Source: Azospirillum thermophilum (GTDB lineage: Bacteria > Pseudomonadota > Alphaproteobacteria > Azospirillales > Azospirillaceae). From it: a stretch of 64,000 bases of DNA. The DNA lies in contig NZ_CP029356.1 of assembly GCF_003130795.1 (NCBI RefSeq), forward strand, positions 62,001 to 126,000. The letters are read 5' to 3'. Made by a program: the position numbers and the translations under genes. Positions 25,324 through 34,561 of this stretch are shown here, in pieces (positions within the stretch are counted from its first letter, which is position 1; every line of letters begins with the position of its first letter). The notes under the pieces are model-generated. The model did not search any database. It was not told the origin of the DNA and saw only the letters and a program-made list of their open reading frames with translations.

Positions 25324-27846
25324 TCAGCCGGCCGTCTGCTGCGCCTGGGCGGCAACCGGCTTGACCGGCTGGCGGCGCGCCTCGGCCACCGCCTGGATGT
25401 GGGCGCGCAGGTCGGCGTCCTTGTTCACCAGCCGCCGGAAATCCTTCTCATCCAGAACCAGCAGCTGGCAATAACCGAGCGCCCGCACGTCGGCGTTGCG
25501 GCGCTGGCGCGACAGCAGGGCCATCTCGCCGAAGAAGTCGCCGGATCCCAGCTTCACCGGCTCCGCCAGGTTGGGGACCAGCACCTCGACCGCGCCGGAG
25601 GCGATGAAGAACATCGCGTCGCCCCGCTCGCCGCGCCGCACGATGATCTCGCCGGGCAGGGCCAGCCGGGCGCGCAGCAGGGTCCCGATGCCCTCCACCC
25701 GCTCGGCCGGCAGGCCGGCGAACAGCGGCACGCGGCGCACCAACTCCTTCACGTCGATGCGCAGGTCCAGCTTGGGCAGCCGCTCGATGGCGCGGCGGCG
25801 CTTCTCCAGGTCGCGCTCCAGGTCGGTCAGCACCTCCTGGCTGATGATGGATTCGGCGTGCAGCGCCCGGTAGTCCGCCTCCTCCAGCCGCAGAGCGGCC
25901 CGGCCGACATAGCGGCTCTGCAGCACGATGGCATAGTCGGGATACTGCAGCTTCAGGGCCGACAGCGCCTGCTCGACGATGGTCAGGCGGCCGACCAGCA
26001 TGCCCTCCAGCTCGAACGCCACATCCTCGCCCAGCACCTGCGACAGCTTGGTGCGGTCGAACACCAGCAGCTCGCGCAGCACGGTGCGGACGGCGACCAG
26101 CACCTCGAACCGCATGGACAGGCGGCGGGCCAGCGGCCGGTTGATGCCGAAGCGGCGCTGCAGCAGGCTGGTGAAGCGCATCCAGGGCGAGAAGGCGATG
26201 AAAGGCTCCTCGAAGGCCCGGTAGCCCTCGCGCCCCTGCGTCTTCACCGCGTCGAGCAGCCGGGCGCAGCGGCCGGCCAGCATGTCCATGACGCCGCGCG
26301 ACACCACCCCTTCCGAAAAGTGGGCGTAATACAGCTCCTCCTCGCGGTTGACCAGGATGGCGAGGCCGATGGTCACCCGGTCCTCGTCGCGCAGCGGCGC
26401 CTCGTTCTGGCTCTCGCGGTCGATCGCCTGCAGCCGCTCCTCATAGCGGGTGACCAGCACGTCGGTGGCGGCGGCGTCGACCTCGTAGGTGCGCGCCACC
26501 TCGGCCACCCGCTCGCGGATGCCGGCCATGGACAGGGCGAGCGCCCGGTTGCGCATGGCGCTCTCGACCGCCGTCAGCTTGTCGAGGCCGAGCAGGCGGA
26601 TCAGCCCGCGCAACGTGGTGCCGTTGACGAACAGCGTGACGAAGACGAAGCCGATCACCAGCACGGCGACGAAGCTCTGCACCCGGTCGGGAATGCGGAC
26701 ATTCTCGGTCACCGCCAGCGCCAGCGTCAGCGACACCGCGCCGCGCAGGCCGCCCCACAGCATCACCGCCTTGTAGGAATGGCTGACCCGCTGGGCGAGC
26801 CCGGTGGCCGACAGCAGCGGCAGCAGGCCGAACAGCACCAGCGCCCGCGCGACGCCGGCGGCCACCACCACGACCAGGACCAGCCCCACCTCGTCCCAGC
26901 CGACCGAGCCCAGCAGGCGCGGCACCAGGATGGCGGTCAGCATGAAGATCAGCGAGTTCGCCCAGAAGCCGAGCTGGCGCCAGACATGCTCCAGCGCCCC
27001 CCAGGTGGTGGGGGAGATGCGCGTGCGCCCCAGCGAGCCGATCACCAGCGCCGAGGTGACCACCGCCACCACGCCGGAGGCGCCGACGTAATGCTCCGCC
27101 AGGACGAAGGAGAGATAGGCCAGCGCCACCGTCAGCGTGATCTCCGCCATCGGCTGGTCGCGCACCGGCTCCACCATCATGCAGGCGATGCGGCCGCACA
27201 GCCAGCCGGTCAGCACGCCGCCGGAAAAGTCGCGCAGGAACTCCAGCGCCGCCTCGGCCGCGCCGCCGTCCGCCTTGCGGGTCAGCATGCCCAGCAGCAG
27301 CGAGAACAGCGCGATGGCCGCGGCGTCGTTCAGCAGGGCCTCGCCCTCGACCAGCATGGTCAGGCGGCGCGGCGCGCCCAGGTCGCGGAAGACGCCGACC
27401 ACCGCCGCCGGGTCGGTGGTGGCCACGATGGACCCCAGCAGCAGGCAGGCGACCAGCCCGATGGAGGTGAAGAGGTTGAGCGCGAAGCCGACCGCGAAGG
27501 TGCAGACGAAGACCGCCACCACCGCCAGCAGGAGGATCGGGCCGATGTCGTCGAACAGGCGGCGCACGTCGACCGCCAGCGCCGTCTCGAACAGCAGCAC
27601 CGGCAGGAAGACGTGCAGCAGCACTTCGGACGAGATGTCGAGCTCGGCCAGCGAGTTGAGGAAGTCGTGGAAAGGGCCGCTTCCCGGCTCCCCGGCGAAG
27701 GTCTGGATGACGCCGCCCAGCGCGACGCCGACCGCGGCGAGCAGCACCGTGTAGGGCACCTGGAAACGGGCCGCCAGGGGCGGAAGGAAACTGACCAGGG
27801 CGAGAAGGCCCGAAACCCCGAGGATATAGATGACGATGTCGTGCAT
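25324..27846 (-). CDS. CPA1-family Na+(K+)/H+ antiporter with C-terminal cyclic-nucleotide-binding domain
   Basis: 840 residues. The N-terminal half is a CPA1 sodium/hydrogen exchanger with about 12 membrane helices; signatures include FLPVLLFETALAVD, GSIVATTDPAAVVGVFRDLG with the essential acidic TDP, VEGEALLNDAAAIALFSLLL and LWGGLRGAVSLTLALAV. A long cytoplasmic helical region follows, then a cNMP-binding beta-roll (PLFAGLPAERVEGIGTLLRA, PGEIIVRRGERGDAMFFIAS, GSGDFFGEMALLSRQRRNAD). The phosphate-binding cassette lacks the usual Arg-Thr/Ser pair, so the ligand may not be cAMP. The role is pH or cation homeostasis under ligand control. I use the ATG at 27846 (MHDIVIYILG) rather than the in-frame upstream start. 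It is first in a pair with the EamA gene. Confidence 0.9.
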   Translation of the reverse strand: MHDIVIYILGVSGLLALVSFLPPLAARFQVPYTVLLAAVGVALGGVIQTFAGEPGSGPFHDFLNSLAELDISSEVLLHVFLPVLLFETALAVDVRRLFDDIGPILLLAVVAVFVCTFAVGFALNLFTSIGLVACLLLGSIVATTDPAAVVGVFRDLGAPRRLTMLVEGEALLNDAAAIALFSLLLGMLTRKADGGAAEAALEFLRDFSGGVLTGWLCGRIACMMVEPVRDQPMAEITLTVALAYLSFVLAEHYVGASGVVAVVTSALVIGSLGRTRISPTTWGALEHVWRQLGFWANSLIFMLTAILVPRLLGSVGWDEVGLVLVVVVAAGVARALVLFGLLPLLSATGLAQRVSHSYKAVMLWGGLRGAVSLTLALAVTENVRIPDRVQSFVAVLVIGFVFVTLFVNGTTLRGLIRLLGLDKLTAVESAMRNRALALSMAGIRERVAEVARTYEVDAAATDVLVTRYEERLQAIDRESQNEAPLRDEDRVTIGLAILVNREEELYYAHFSEGVVSRGVMDMLAGRCARLLDAVKTQGREGYRAFEEPFIAFSPWMRFTSLLQRRFGINRPLARRLSMRFEVLVAVRTVLRELLVFDRTKLSQVLGEDVAFELEGMLVGRLTIVEQALSALKLQYPDYAIVLQSRYVGRAALRLEEADYRALHAESIISQEVLTDLERDLEKRRRAIERLPKLDLRIDVKELVRRVPLFAGLPAERVEGIGTLLRARLALPGEIIVRRGERGDAMFFIASGAVEVLVPNLAEPVKLGSGDFFGEMALLSRQRRNADVRALGYCQLLVLDEKDFRRLVNKDADLRAHIQAVAEARRQPVKPVAAQAQQTAG

Positions 27847-28019
27847 GATCCCACAGGTCGGCAGCGGCTTGGGCTGCACGGTATCGCCCGGATGTGGCAG
27901 GAGCAAGGCTGCGGGAGGCCAAGTCCTGCGGCAATTTTCGGCGGTACCCGAACGAAACCGGCGGCCCTCGCGGGACGCCGGATTTTGTCACGGCCCTGCG
28001 GAAGCCCGCGTCGCGCCGG

Positions 28020-28559
28020 TCAGATCGAGATGCGCAGCGCTTCCCGCGGCGGCTGCGACGCGTCGGCCGCCGGGGCGACCGGCGGGCGCGGCGGCATCGC
28101 GGCCGGACGCGGCGGCGCGGCGGCGGCAGGAGCCGGAGCGGCGGCGGCTGCAGCGGAGGCCGCCGGCTGGCCGGTGCCGACCTGCGCCTGGGCGGCGGCC
28201 TGGGCCAGGCCCTGGGCGGTCAGTCCGCTCGCCACGTTGCGGTTGATGGAGACCAGCGTCTCGATCTTCTCGTAGTCCATGTCGATCAGCCGGGCCGTCG
28301 TCTCGCGATCGACCAGCAGCGACAGGGCCGCGATGTTGGTCCGCACCTCGTGCGGGTGGCCGCAATCCTCTTCGGTCATCGCGGCCTGGAAGATGGTCCA
28401 GAGGCGCTGGTTCAGTTGCAGCGCCGCCTGGAACGCCTCGGCATCCTTGTCGCGGCTGGAGTCGATCAGGCGCCGCGCGGCTTCGGCCAGGGCCCAGGCC
28501 TCCACGTCGCGCGGGTTGTCCGAGGTCGGCTTGTTGGCGTAGGTGGGCGTCGGCTTCAT
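28020..28559 (-). CDS. flaF: flagellar biosynthesis regulator FlaF, with long Ala/Pro tail
   Basis: FlaF promotes flagellin synthesis and secretion in alphaproteobacteria, opposing FlbT on flagellin mRNA. The conserved domain covers about residues 8-115: NPRDVEAWALAEAARRLIDS, ALQLNQRLWTIFQAAMTEED, RTNIAALSLLVDRETTARLI and IETLVSINRNVASGL. The last 65 or so residues are an Ala/Pro-rich low-complexity tail, making the protein longer than usual. I start at 28559 because CGAGGG lies 6 nt upstream and a strong promoter spans 28620-28648, which would overlap the longer in-frame starts (28631, 28658). It is 17 kb from flgEKL and no flagellin gene is adjacent. Confidence 0.82.
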   Translation of the reverse strand: MKPTPTYANKPTSDNPRDVEAWALAEAARRLIDSSRDKDAEAFQAALQLNQRLWTIFQAAMTEEDCGHPHEVRTNIAALSLLVDRETTARLIDMDYEKIETLVSINRNVASGLTAQGLAQAAAQAQVGTGQPAASAAAAAAPAPAAAAPPRPAAMPPRPPVAPAADASQPPREALRISI

Positions 28560-28619
28560 TCCAAACCCTCGGGGCATGCCGGATGGACCAGGGGGATTAC
28601 CCCGTCCGATGTCGCCGGG

Positions 28620-28648
28620 ATTGTCCGCCATCCGGATTCCGTTGTCAA
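28620..28648 (-). promoter_or_regulatory. sigma-70-type promoter of flaF
   Basis: On the minus strand, TTGACA (28643-28648), a 17-bp spacer and GACAAT (28620-28625). The expected start near 28612 gives a leader of about 53 nt before the ATG at 28559 and decides between the alternative starts. Confidence 0.65.
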
Positions 28649-28727
28649 CTTGACGCACTTGTTGCCGGGAAACCCCGCAACATTTGGCGCGATTTGATCA
28701 CAACGGCGATTAATCCTTCGGAAAGAC

Positions 28728-29681
28728 TCAACCGGCGGCGACTTCCGGGACCAGGGCGCGCGCCGCGTCTTCCACCCGCTCCACCGAAATCCCGTCCATC
28801 AGGTCGCGGGCGTCGCGGTCGGCCTCCAGCCGGCGCAGCAGCTCGTCCCGCGGCACGGTCCCGGTGACGGCGCGGGCGCGCGGTCCCCAGGGACCGTAGG
28901 TCTCCGGATAGCCGGGACCGAACAGGCCGAGCGTCGGGGTCCCGACGGCAGCGGCGATGTGCATCAGCCCGCTGTCGTTCCCGACATAGAGCGCGGCCCG
29001 CGCCAGGCAGGCGGCGGCGGCCATCGGATCGGTGCGGCCGGTCAGGTCCAGCGCCCGGTTTCCCAGCGCCTCGATCACCGGGCGGGCGCGCTCGCGCTCG
29101 GGCGGGGCGGCGAAGACGGCGACCGGCGCACCCGGCAGCAGCCCGTCCGGATCGGTCAGCCGGCGGGCCAGCCGGGCGAAACGGTCGGCCGGCCATTCCT
29201 TGCCCAGCCAGTTGGCGGTCGGCCCGATCGCCAGGAAGGGGCTGCCCAGCCCGCCGAGCAGCCGGTCGGCCTCGGCCCCGGCGGCGGCGTCCAACCACAG
29301 GCGCGGCGACGGCGGCGGCGACAGGCCGAGCACGGCGCCGATCTCCTCCACCTTGTGCATCGGCCGGCCCGCCCGGGCGTGGAAGGCGCGGCGGCGCGCC
29401 GGCACCAGCCGCCCGACGGCGGAGTTGCGCAGGTCGACCACGAGGTCCCAGCGCGTCCCGACGCAGGCCGCCCACAGGGCGATCCAATGGCGGGCGAAGC
29501 TGCGCTTGGGCAGCGGGATCAGCCGCTCCAGCCCCGGCACGGCGCGGAACAGCGGCGCCGGCAGCGGCCCGCAGGCGATGGTCAGGGCGGCGCCGGGATG
29601 ACGCTCCACCAGATGGGCGAGCAGCCCGGTGGACAGCACCGCGTCGCCCAGCCGGTTGGAGGTGATGAACAGGATCCGCAA
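28728..29681 (-). CDS. GT9 family glycosyltransferase (ADP-heptose:LPS heptosyltransferase-like)
   Basis: A GT-B enzyme of the heptosyltransferase family, probably acting at the inner face of the inner membrane in LPS core assembly. Signatures are LRILFITSNRLGDAVLSTGL at the N-terminus, AIGPTANWLGKEWPADRFA in the linker, and YVGNDSGLMHIAAAVGTPTL in the donor site. About 317 residues if it starts at the TTG at 29681 (GAGGGG 7 nt upstream), placing the start 11 bp after the lptF stop; a longer form from 29771 would overlap lptF. The donor sugar and acceptor are not readable. Operon with lptF. Confidence 0.85.
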   Translation of the reverse strand: MRILFITSNRLGDAVLSTGLLAHLVERHPGAALTIACGPLPAPLFRAVPGLERLIPLPKRSFARHWIALWAACVGTRWDLVVDLRNSAVGRLVPARRRAFHARAGRPMHKVEEIGAVLGLSPPPSPRLWLDAAAGAEADRLLGGLGSPFLAIGPTANWLGKEWPADRFARLARRLTDPDGLLPGAPVAVFAAPPERERARPVIEALGNRALDLTGRTDPMAAAACLARAALYVGNDSGLMHIAAAVGTPTLGLFGPGYPETYGPWGPRARAVTGTVPRDELLRRLEADRDARDLMDGISVERVEDAARALVPEVAAG

Positions 29682-29692
29682 GCCCCGCCCCC

Positions 29693-30835
29693 TCAGCCGG
29701 CCGCCGCCGCGTCGCCGGCCGACGGCGGAGCGGCGGGTCGGCGCGGCCGCAGCCCGCGCGACATCACCCACAGCGCCGGGACCACCGAGACCAGCGGCAG
29801 CATGTACATCAGCGGCACGAAGGCCGTCATCTTGCCGGACAGGCTCGTCAGCCCCAGCGCGCCCGCCTGCAGCCCCATGACCAGCAGCACCGCCATGGTG
29901 ATGCGCACCGACTGGCCGCGGCGGTTGAACTCGCCCGACAGCAGGGCCGCCAGCGACACCGCGGTGAAGGCCAGCGCCAGCAGCGGCGAGGCGAAGCGGT
30001 GGTGCAGCTCGGCGATCAGGCTGCTGCGCATCTTGTCGTCCTGCACGATGTCCGGCGGCAGGTTCATCAACTCGTCGGTCGAGCGTTCGCGCGCATCCGG
30101 CCAGCGCTCCGCGGCCGCCGGGCTCAGCACCTTCAGGTCGATGGCGTACCGCTCGAAATAGAGCTGGGACAGCCGGCCGGTCTTGCGGTCCAGCTCCTGC
30201 CGGTTGCCGTCATAGACGACGAAGCGTGCGCCCTCCACGCCGGTCAGCATCACCGCGCGGTCGCCCATGATGGTCACCGGCTTTTCCGGCTGGCGCGCGT
30301 CGTGGATCAGCACCTTGTGCAGGTTGCCGTCGGAATCGCGTTCGCGCACGAAGACGCTGAACTGCTCGCCGATGTCGTTGAAGACGCCCTCGCGGATGAA
30401 CAGCTGCGAATAGTCGCTGCGCACCGCATATTCCATGCGCACCAGCTCGCGGTGGGCGGCGGGCGTGATCCAGACGTTCAGCAAATAGACCACCGCCATG
30501 ACCATGCCGGCCAGCACCAGCGCCGGCTGCGACAGGGCGAAGGGGCCGACGCCGGCGGCGCGCATCACCACCAGCTCGCTGTCGGTCGCCATCTTGTTGT
30601 AGGTGAACAGCACCGCCCCGACCAGCGCCAGCGGCAGCACGATGCCGAGGAAGGTCGGCACCGTCAGCAGCAGCAGCCACAGGAACATCCGCAGCGGCGC
30701 ACCGGCGCTCACCACGATCTCGATCAGCCGCAGCGACTGGCTGAGCCAGATCGTCAGGGTCAGACCCGCCGTGGAATAGAGCGTGGTGATCAGCAGGTTG
30801 CGGAACAGGTACCGTTGCAGTCGGGTCATCAGCAT
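29693..30835 (-). CDS. lptF: LPS export permease LptF (YjgP/YjgQ family)
   Basis: An inner-membrane subunit of the LptB2FG transporter that extracts LPS for delivery to the outer membrane. Six membrane helices arranged as three, a large periplasmic beta-jellyroll (about residues 115-270), and three. Family marks are RLQRYLFRNLLITTLYSTAG, LVGAVLFTYNKMATDSELVV with MRAAGVGP, and RFASPLLALAFTAVSLAALL. A YjgP-type length of about 380 residues and the basic N-terminus support LptF rather than LptG; lptG is not in the window, unlike the usual lptFG pair. Start at 30835 chosen over 30889; 30829 is a near alternative. It precedes the GT9 gene by 11 bp. Confidence 0.85.
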   Translation of the reverse strand: MLMTRLQRYLFRNLLITTLYSTAGLTLTIWLSQSLRLIEIVVSAGAPLRMFLWLLLLTVPTFLGIVLPLALVGAVLFTYNKMATDSELVVMRAAGVGPFALSQPALVLAGMVMAVVYLLNVWITPAAHRELVRMEYAVRSDYSQLFIREGVFNDIGEQFSVFVRERDSDGNLHKVLIHDARQPEKPVTIMGDRAVMLTGVEGARFVVYDGNRQELDRKTGRLSQLYFERYAIDLKVLSPAAAERWPDARERSTDELMNLPPDIVQDDKMRSSLIAELHHRFASPLLALAFTAVSLAALLSGEFNRRGQSVRITMAVLLVMGLQAGALGLTSLSGKMTAFVPLMYMLPLVSVVPALWVMSRGLRPRRPAAPPSAGDAAAAG

Positions 30836-30966
30836 GGGCGGGGATCCCTCGTCGGGCGGCAAGCTGACGGGCTCCGCCCGCCGGGTCAAGTGTTCTGCTG
30901 GCCGGGCTGCCGCGCAGGCCGCGAAAGCACTGGCACCGGGACCGCCGCCCCGCTACAGAGAAGGCC

Positions 30967-33134
30967 ATGGCCACCCTTCACGACCTGCTGACCGCAGCGC
31001 TCGCCCACCATCAGGCCGGCCGGCTGGCCGAGGCGGCGGCGGGCTATGCCGCCGTGCTGGAGGCCGTGCCCGGCCACGCCGACGCCCGTCACCTGCTGGG
31101 TGTCGTCCACCTGCAGGCCGGCCATGCGGAGCAGGCGGCGGAGCATGTCCGCGCCGCCATCGCCGCCGACCGCCGCGTCGCCGACTATCACGACACCCTC
31201 GGCAGCGCCCTGAAGGCGCTCGGACGGCCGGAGGAGGCGGTGGCCGCCCACCGGCAGGCGATCCGCCTGCGGCCCGACTTCGCCCAGGCCCTCTTCAACC
31301 TCGGCAACGCGCTGGAGGCTCTCGGCCGGCTGGAGGAGGCGGCGACCGCCTTCCGCCAAGCGGCGGCGCGCCGGCCCGGCTATGCCAAGGCCCGCTTCAA
31401 CCTCGCCAACACCCTCTCCTCCCTCGGCCGGCTGGAGGAGGCCGATGCCGCCTACCGCGCCGCCATCGCCGACGACCCCGGCTTCGTCGAGGCCCATGCC
31501 AACCGCGGCGCCCGCCTGCTCGCCCGCGGTCTGACCGACGCGGCGCAGCGGGCGCTCGACCGCGCGCTCGCCCTGCGGCCCGACCATGCGACGGCCCTCG
31601 CCAACCGCTCCGCCCTGCTGCTGGCGCGCGGCGACGCCGCCCCGGCCGAGCGGACCGCCCGCCGCGCCGCCGCCCTGCTGCCCGACTTCGCCGAGGCGCG
31701 GCTGCGGCGGGGCGACGCGCAGCAGCGGCTGAACCGGCTGGCGGAGGCGGGCGACAGCTATGCCCGCGCCGTCGCCCTGCGGCCCGACCTTGCCGAGGCC
31801 TGGGCCAACCTCGCGCTGGTCCGCCAGACGCAGGGCGGCCCTGACGCGGCGGAGGCGGGATACCGGCGCGCCCTGGCGCTCCGCCCCGATCTGGCGGAGG
31901 TGCGCTCCAACCTCGCCTATCTCCAGCTCTTCCGGCCGGGCGTGACGCTGGAGGGCGTGCTCCAGGCGCATCGCGGCTGGGATGCGGTCCACGGCGCGCC
32001 GCTGCGGGCGGGCTGGAAGCCGGTGAAGCGCGCAGCCGGTGCCGGCGGCCGGCCGCTGACCGTGGGCATCGTCTCCGGCGATTTCCGCCGCCACCCCGCC
32101 GGACTCTTCGCGGTCCGCGTGGCCGAGGCGCTGCCCGCCCAGGGCGTCCGGCTCGTCCTCTACGCCAACCAGACGGAGGAGGACGACGTCACCGCCCGCT
32201 TCCGCGCCGCCGCCAGGCGCTGGGTGCCGATCGCCGGCCTGTCCGACGCCATGGTTGCCGAGCGCATCCGGCAGGACGGGGTGGACGTGCTGATCGATCT
32301 GGCCGGCCACAATGCCCGCGGCCGGCTCGGCGTCTTCGCGCGGCGGCCCGCCCCCTTGCAGGCGGCCTGGTCGGGCTATATGGCGACCACCGGCCTGGCC
32401 GCCATGGACCTGCTGATCGCCGACCGCCATCATGTGCCGGAGGGGGCGGAGCCATTCTACACCGAGCGGATCCTGCGCCTGCCCGACGCCTTCATCGCCT
32501 ACGACCCGCCGGACGGCGCGCCGGGGATCGTGCCGCCGCCCTGCCTGTCCGGCCAGCCGGTCACCTTCGGCTGCCTCAACATCCTGACCAAGCTGAACGA
32601 GACGGTCCTGGAGACCTGGGCGGCCATCCTCGACCGGGTTCCCGGCTCCCGCCTGCTGGTCAAGACCAAGGCGCTGTCCTGCCCCGACACCGCAGCCCTG
32701 TGGCGCGGCCGCTTCGCGGCGGCCGGCATCGCCGCGGAGCGGCTGATCCTGGCCGGGGCCACCGGCAGCCTGGAGCATATGGGCTGGTGCGCCAGGGTGG
32801 ACGTGGCGCTCGACCCTTTCCCTTCGCCGGCAGCACCACCACGCTTGAGACCCTGTGGATGGGGGTTCCGGTCGTCACCCTGCCGGGCGAGACCTTCTCC
32901 AGCCGCCATTCCCTGGCCTTCCTGACCGTCGCCGGGGCCGAAGGCTGCGTCGCCCGCGACCCCGCCCACTATGTCGAGCTCGCCGCCGGCTGGGCGACGG
33001 ACCGCGAGCGCCTCGCCGCCTTCCGGCGGGAGATCCGCCCGCGCATGGCGGCCGGTCCGCTGTGCGACGGCGCGAGGCTGGCAGGCTACCTGGCGGCGGC
33101 GCTGCGCGAGGAGGTGCGGCGCGCGCAGCGCTGA
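30967..33134 (+). CDS. TPR protein with GT41 (OGT/SPINDLY-like) glycosyltransferase domain (one frameshift)
   Basis: The N-terminal third to half is about eight TPRs (for example ALFNLGNALEALGRLEEAAT). The GT41 domain follows: VGIVSGDFRRHPAGLFAVRV, DVLIDLAGHNARGRLGVFAR with RPAPLQAAWSGYMATTGLAA, MDLLIADRHHVPEGAEPFYT, FGCLNILTKLNETVLETWAA and DRVPGSRLLVKTKAL. The end (FAGSTTTLETLWMGVPVVTL to the C-terminus) is in another frame; the break is near 32811-32825, where DPFPFAGST requires one C restored. With it the protein is about 722 residues. The family transfers GlcNAc or related sugars to Ser/Thr; in alphaproteobacteria such fusions are linked to flagellin or surface-protein glycosylation, which is inference here. 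Divergent from lptF. Confidence 0.85.
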
Positions 33135-33237
33135 ACGCGCGACTGCGGTGCGACAAATTATCTGATCAGTGGCTTTGCTGCGCCGCGCAATATGCCGTCG
33201 ATTGTGTTTCTTCTGGATGACGATCATATTACGTCGT

Positions 33238-33256
33238 GTCACGGATCGTCCGTGAC
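33238..33256. promoter_or_regulatory. perfect inverted repeat in the leader of the small Cys-rich gene
   Basis: Arms GTCACGGA and TCCGTGAC (8 bp) around TCG, ending 17 bp before the ATG at 33274 and just upstream of its SD. It could be an operator or an mRNA hairpin that regulates access to the ribosome-binding site. Confidence 0.45.
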
Positions 33257-33273
33257 CCACGCGGAGGCCGCTG

Positions 33274-33504
33274 ATGCTGGACATTGCTACGCTTCGCAAG
33301 GCGATCGAGGATGTCGAGCAGGCGGCCACGGCCGCTCCGGGGCTGGAACAGAACGGCCTGCCGGCCCTCGGCCGGCTCTACAGCGCCTATGCCCAGGCCG
33401 TTCTGAACGCCAACGGCCTGCGGATCGATCTGGACGACCTCTGCTGCCAGACCTGCCGCTTCTGCCCTGCCGTCGCCTGCCGGCGCGACCGGCTCTGGAG
33501 CTGA
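33274..33504 (+). CDS. small cysteine-rich protein, unknown function
   Basis: A 76-residue protein with an excellent start context (GGAGG, 6 nt, ATG). The first 50 residues form an amphipathic helical region (DIATLRKAIEDVEQAATAAP, ALGRLYSAYAQAVLNANGLR). The C-terminus has five Cys in 13 residues, CCQTCRFCPAVAC (Cys57, 58, 61, 64, 69), a CxxC-CxxC arrangement that would suit a zinc or iron-sulfur centre. There is no signal peptide, so it is probably cytoplasmic. I know no family for it. It follows the GT41 gene by 139 bp with its own inverted repeat, suggesting separate regulation. Confidence 0.6.
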   Translation: MLDIATLRKAIEDVEQAATAAPGLEQNGLPALGRLYSAYAQAVLNANGLRIDLDDLCCQTCRFCPAVACRRDRLWS

Positions 33505-33811
33505 CCCGCCTCCGGCTCCCCCCACCTCCGCCGCCGATGCGGCCGGATCGGCCGCCGGCATGCATCCGGTCCCGGCAAGGACCGGCGGTCGCGCCCCCCT
33601 GGACTATGCGTCGTCGCATGCGACGGGCACCCCGCATTATCGACCGGACCGGCCGTCAGGATGCTATCATGGGGCGCCGGCGCCTCGTCCGGCCGGCCGT
33701 CCCGGCGGGGGCGGCGCGCGCTGCGGCGGGGTCCTGGCGAACCATCACCTTACCGTCCTGAGCACGAGCGCGCCGGGCATCCTGTCCACGAGGCGCCGAC
33801 CGGAGGCCCCC
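33505..33811. other. 307-bp gap with a 14-bp palindrome
   Basis: No convincing gene. It contains a perfect 14-bp palindrome CGTCGCATGCGACG at 33612-33625, possibly a binding site. Only short random-looking open frames occur; the upstream extension of the following GT2 gene into this region has no SD and is not conserved in character. Confidence 0.4.
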
Positions 33812-34561
33812 ATGACCGCCCGCCCCCTCGTCAGCATCGTCACGCCGAGCTGGGGACGCGAGTCCGTCCTTCCCCTCGCCCATGCCCGCGTCCTGGCGCA
33901 GACCTACCCGGAGATCGAGTGGCTGGTCTTCGACGACAGCCCGCGCCCCTGCGCCTATCTGCAGGAGCGCGCCGGCCCGCGCCTGAAATACATCTACTCC
34001 CCCAGCCGTTTCGCCGTCGGCGAGAAGCGCAACATCCTGGCGGAGCAATCCTCCGGCGAGATCATCATCCATTTCGACGACGACGACTTCTACGCCCCGG
34101 CCTATGTGGACCGGATGGTCGAGGTGCTGGCCCAGGGAAACGACGCCGCAAAGCTCTCCGGCTGGTTCCTCTACAGCGCCGTCCACCGCCGCTTCGGCTA
34201 CTGGGACACGGGGCGCGGCGGCTCGCACCATCGCTGGGGCCGGACGGCCGCCAGCTATGTCGAGGCGCCGGATACGCCGCCGTCCGAGGACAACCTGATC
34301 GGCTACGGCTTTTCCTACGCCTACCGGCGCAGCGTGTGGGAGGCCTCGGGATTCCCGCCGGTGAACGCCTGCGAGGATGCCCCCTTCCTGCGGGAGGCCG
34401 CCCGCCGCTTCCGCGTCGCCGCCATTCCGGACGGCGAAGGGCTGTGCCTGCACACGCTGCACGCCCGCAGCACCAGCCTGTGCCTGCCGCAGTACGAGCT
34501 GCCCGCCATCCTTCTGGAGCGGCTGTTCGGTCCGGAGGTCAGGCCTTATACCGGCGTCTAG
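33812..34561 (+). CDS. GT2 family glycosyltransferase
   Basis: A 249-residue inverting GT-A glycosyltransferase. The N-terminus PLVSIVTPSWGRESVLPLAH and the nucleotide-sugar DxD site in IIIHFDDDDFYAPAYVDRM are clear, and ENxxG-like acceptor features follow (PPSEDNLIGYGFSYAYRRSV and FPPVNACEDAPFLREAARRF, with CED as the likely catalytic-base region). No membrane helix, so it is a soluble or peripheral enzyme. The start at 33812 has GGAGG 5 nt upstream. It lies within the 28.7-38.3 kb glycan region; the acceptor is unknown. Confidence 0.85.
   Translation: MTARPLVSIVTPSWGRESVLPLAHARVLAQTYPEIEWLVFDDSPRPCAYLQERAGPRLKYIYSPSRFAVGEKRNILAEQSSGEIIIHFDDDDFYAPAYVDRMVEVLAQGNDAAKLSGWFLYSAVHRRFGYWDTGRGGSHHRWGRTAASYVEAPDTPPSEDNLIGYGFSYAYRRSVWEASGFPPVNACEDAPFLREAARRFRVAAIPDGEGLCLHTLHARSTSLCLPQYELPAILLERLFGPEVRPYTGV

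Noticed and set aside
25186..28275. Very long plus-strand open frame (over 1000 codons) opposite the antiporter gene
   Set aside because: It is a low-complexity Gln/His/Arg/Ala-rich product antisense to a well-conserved CPA1 protein; a GC-rich shadow frame.
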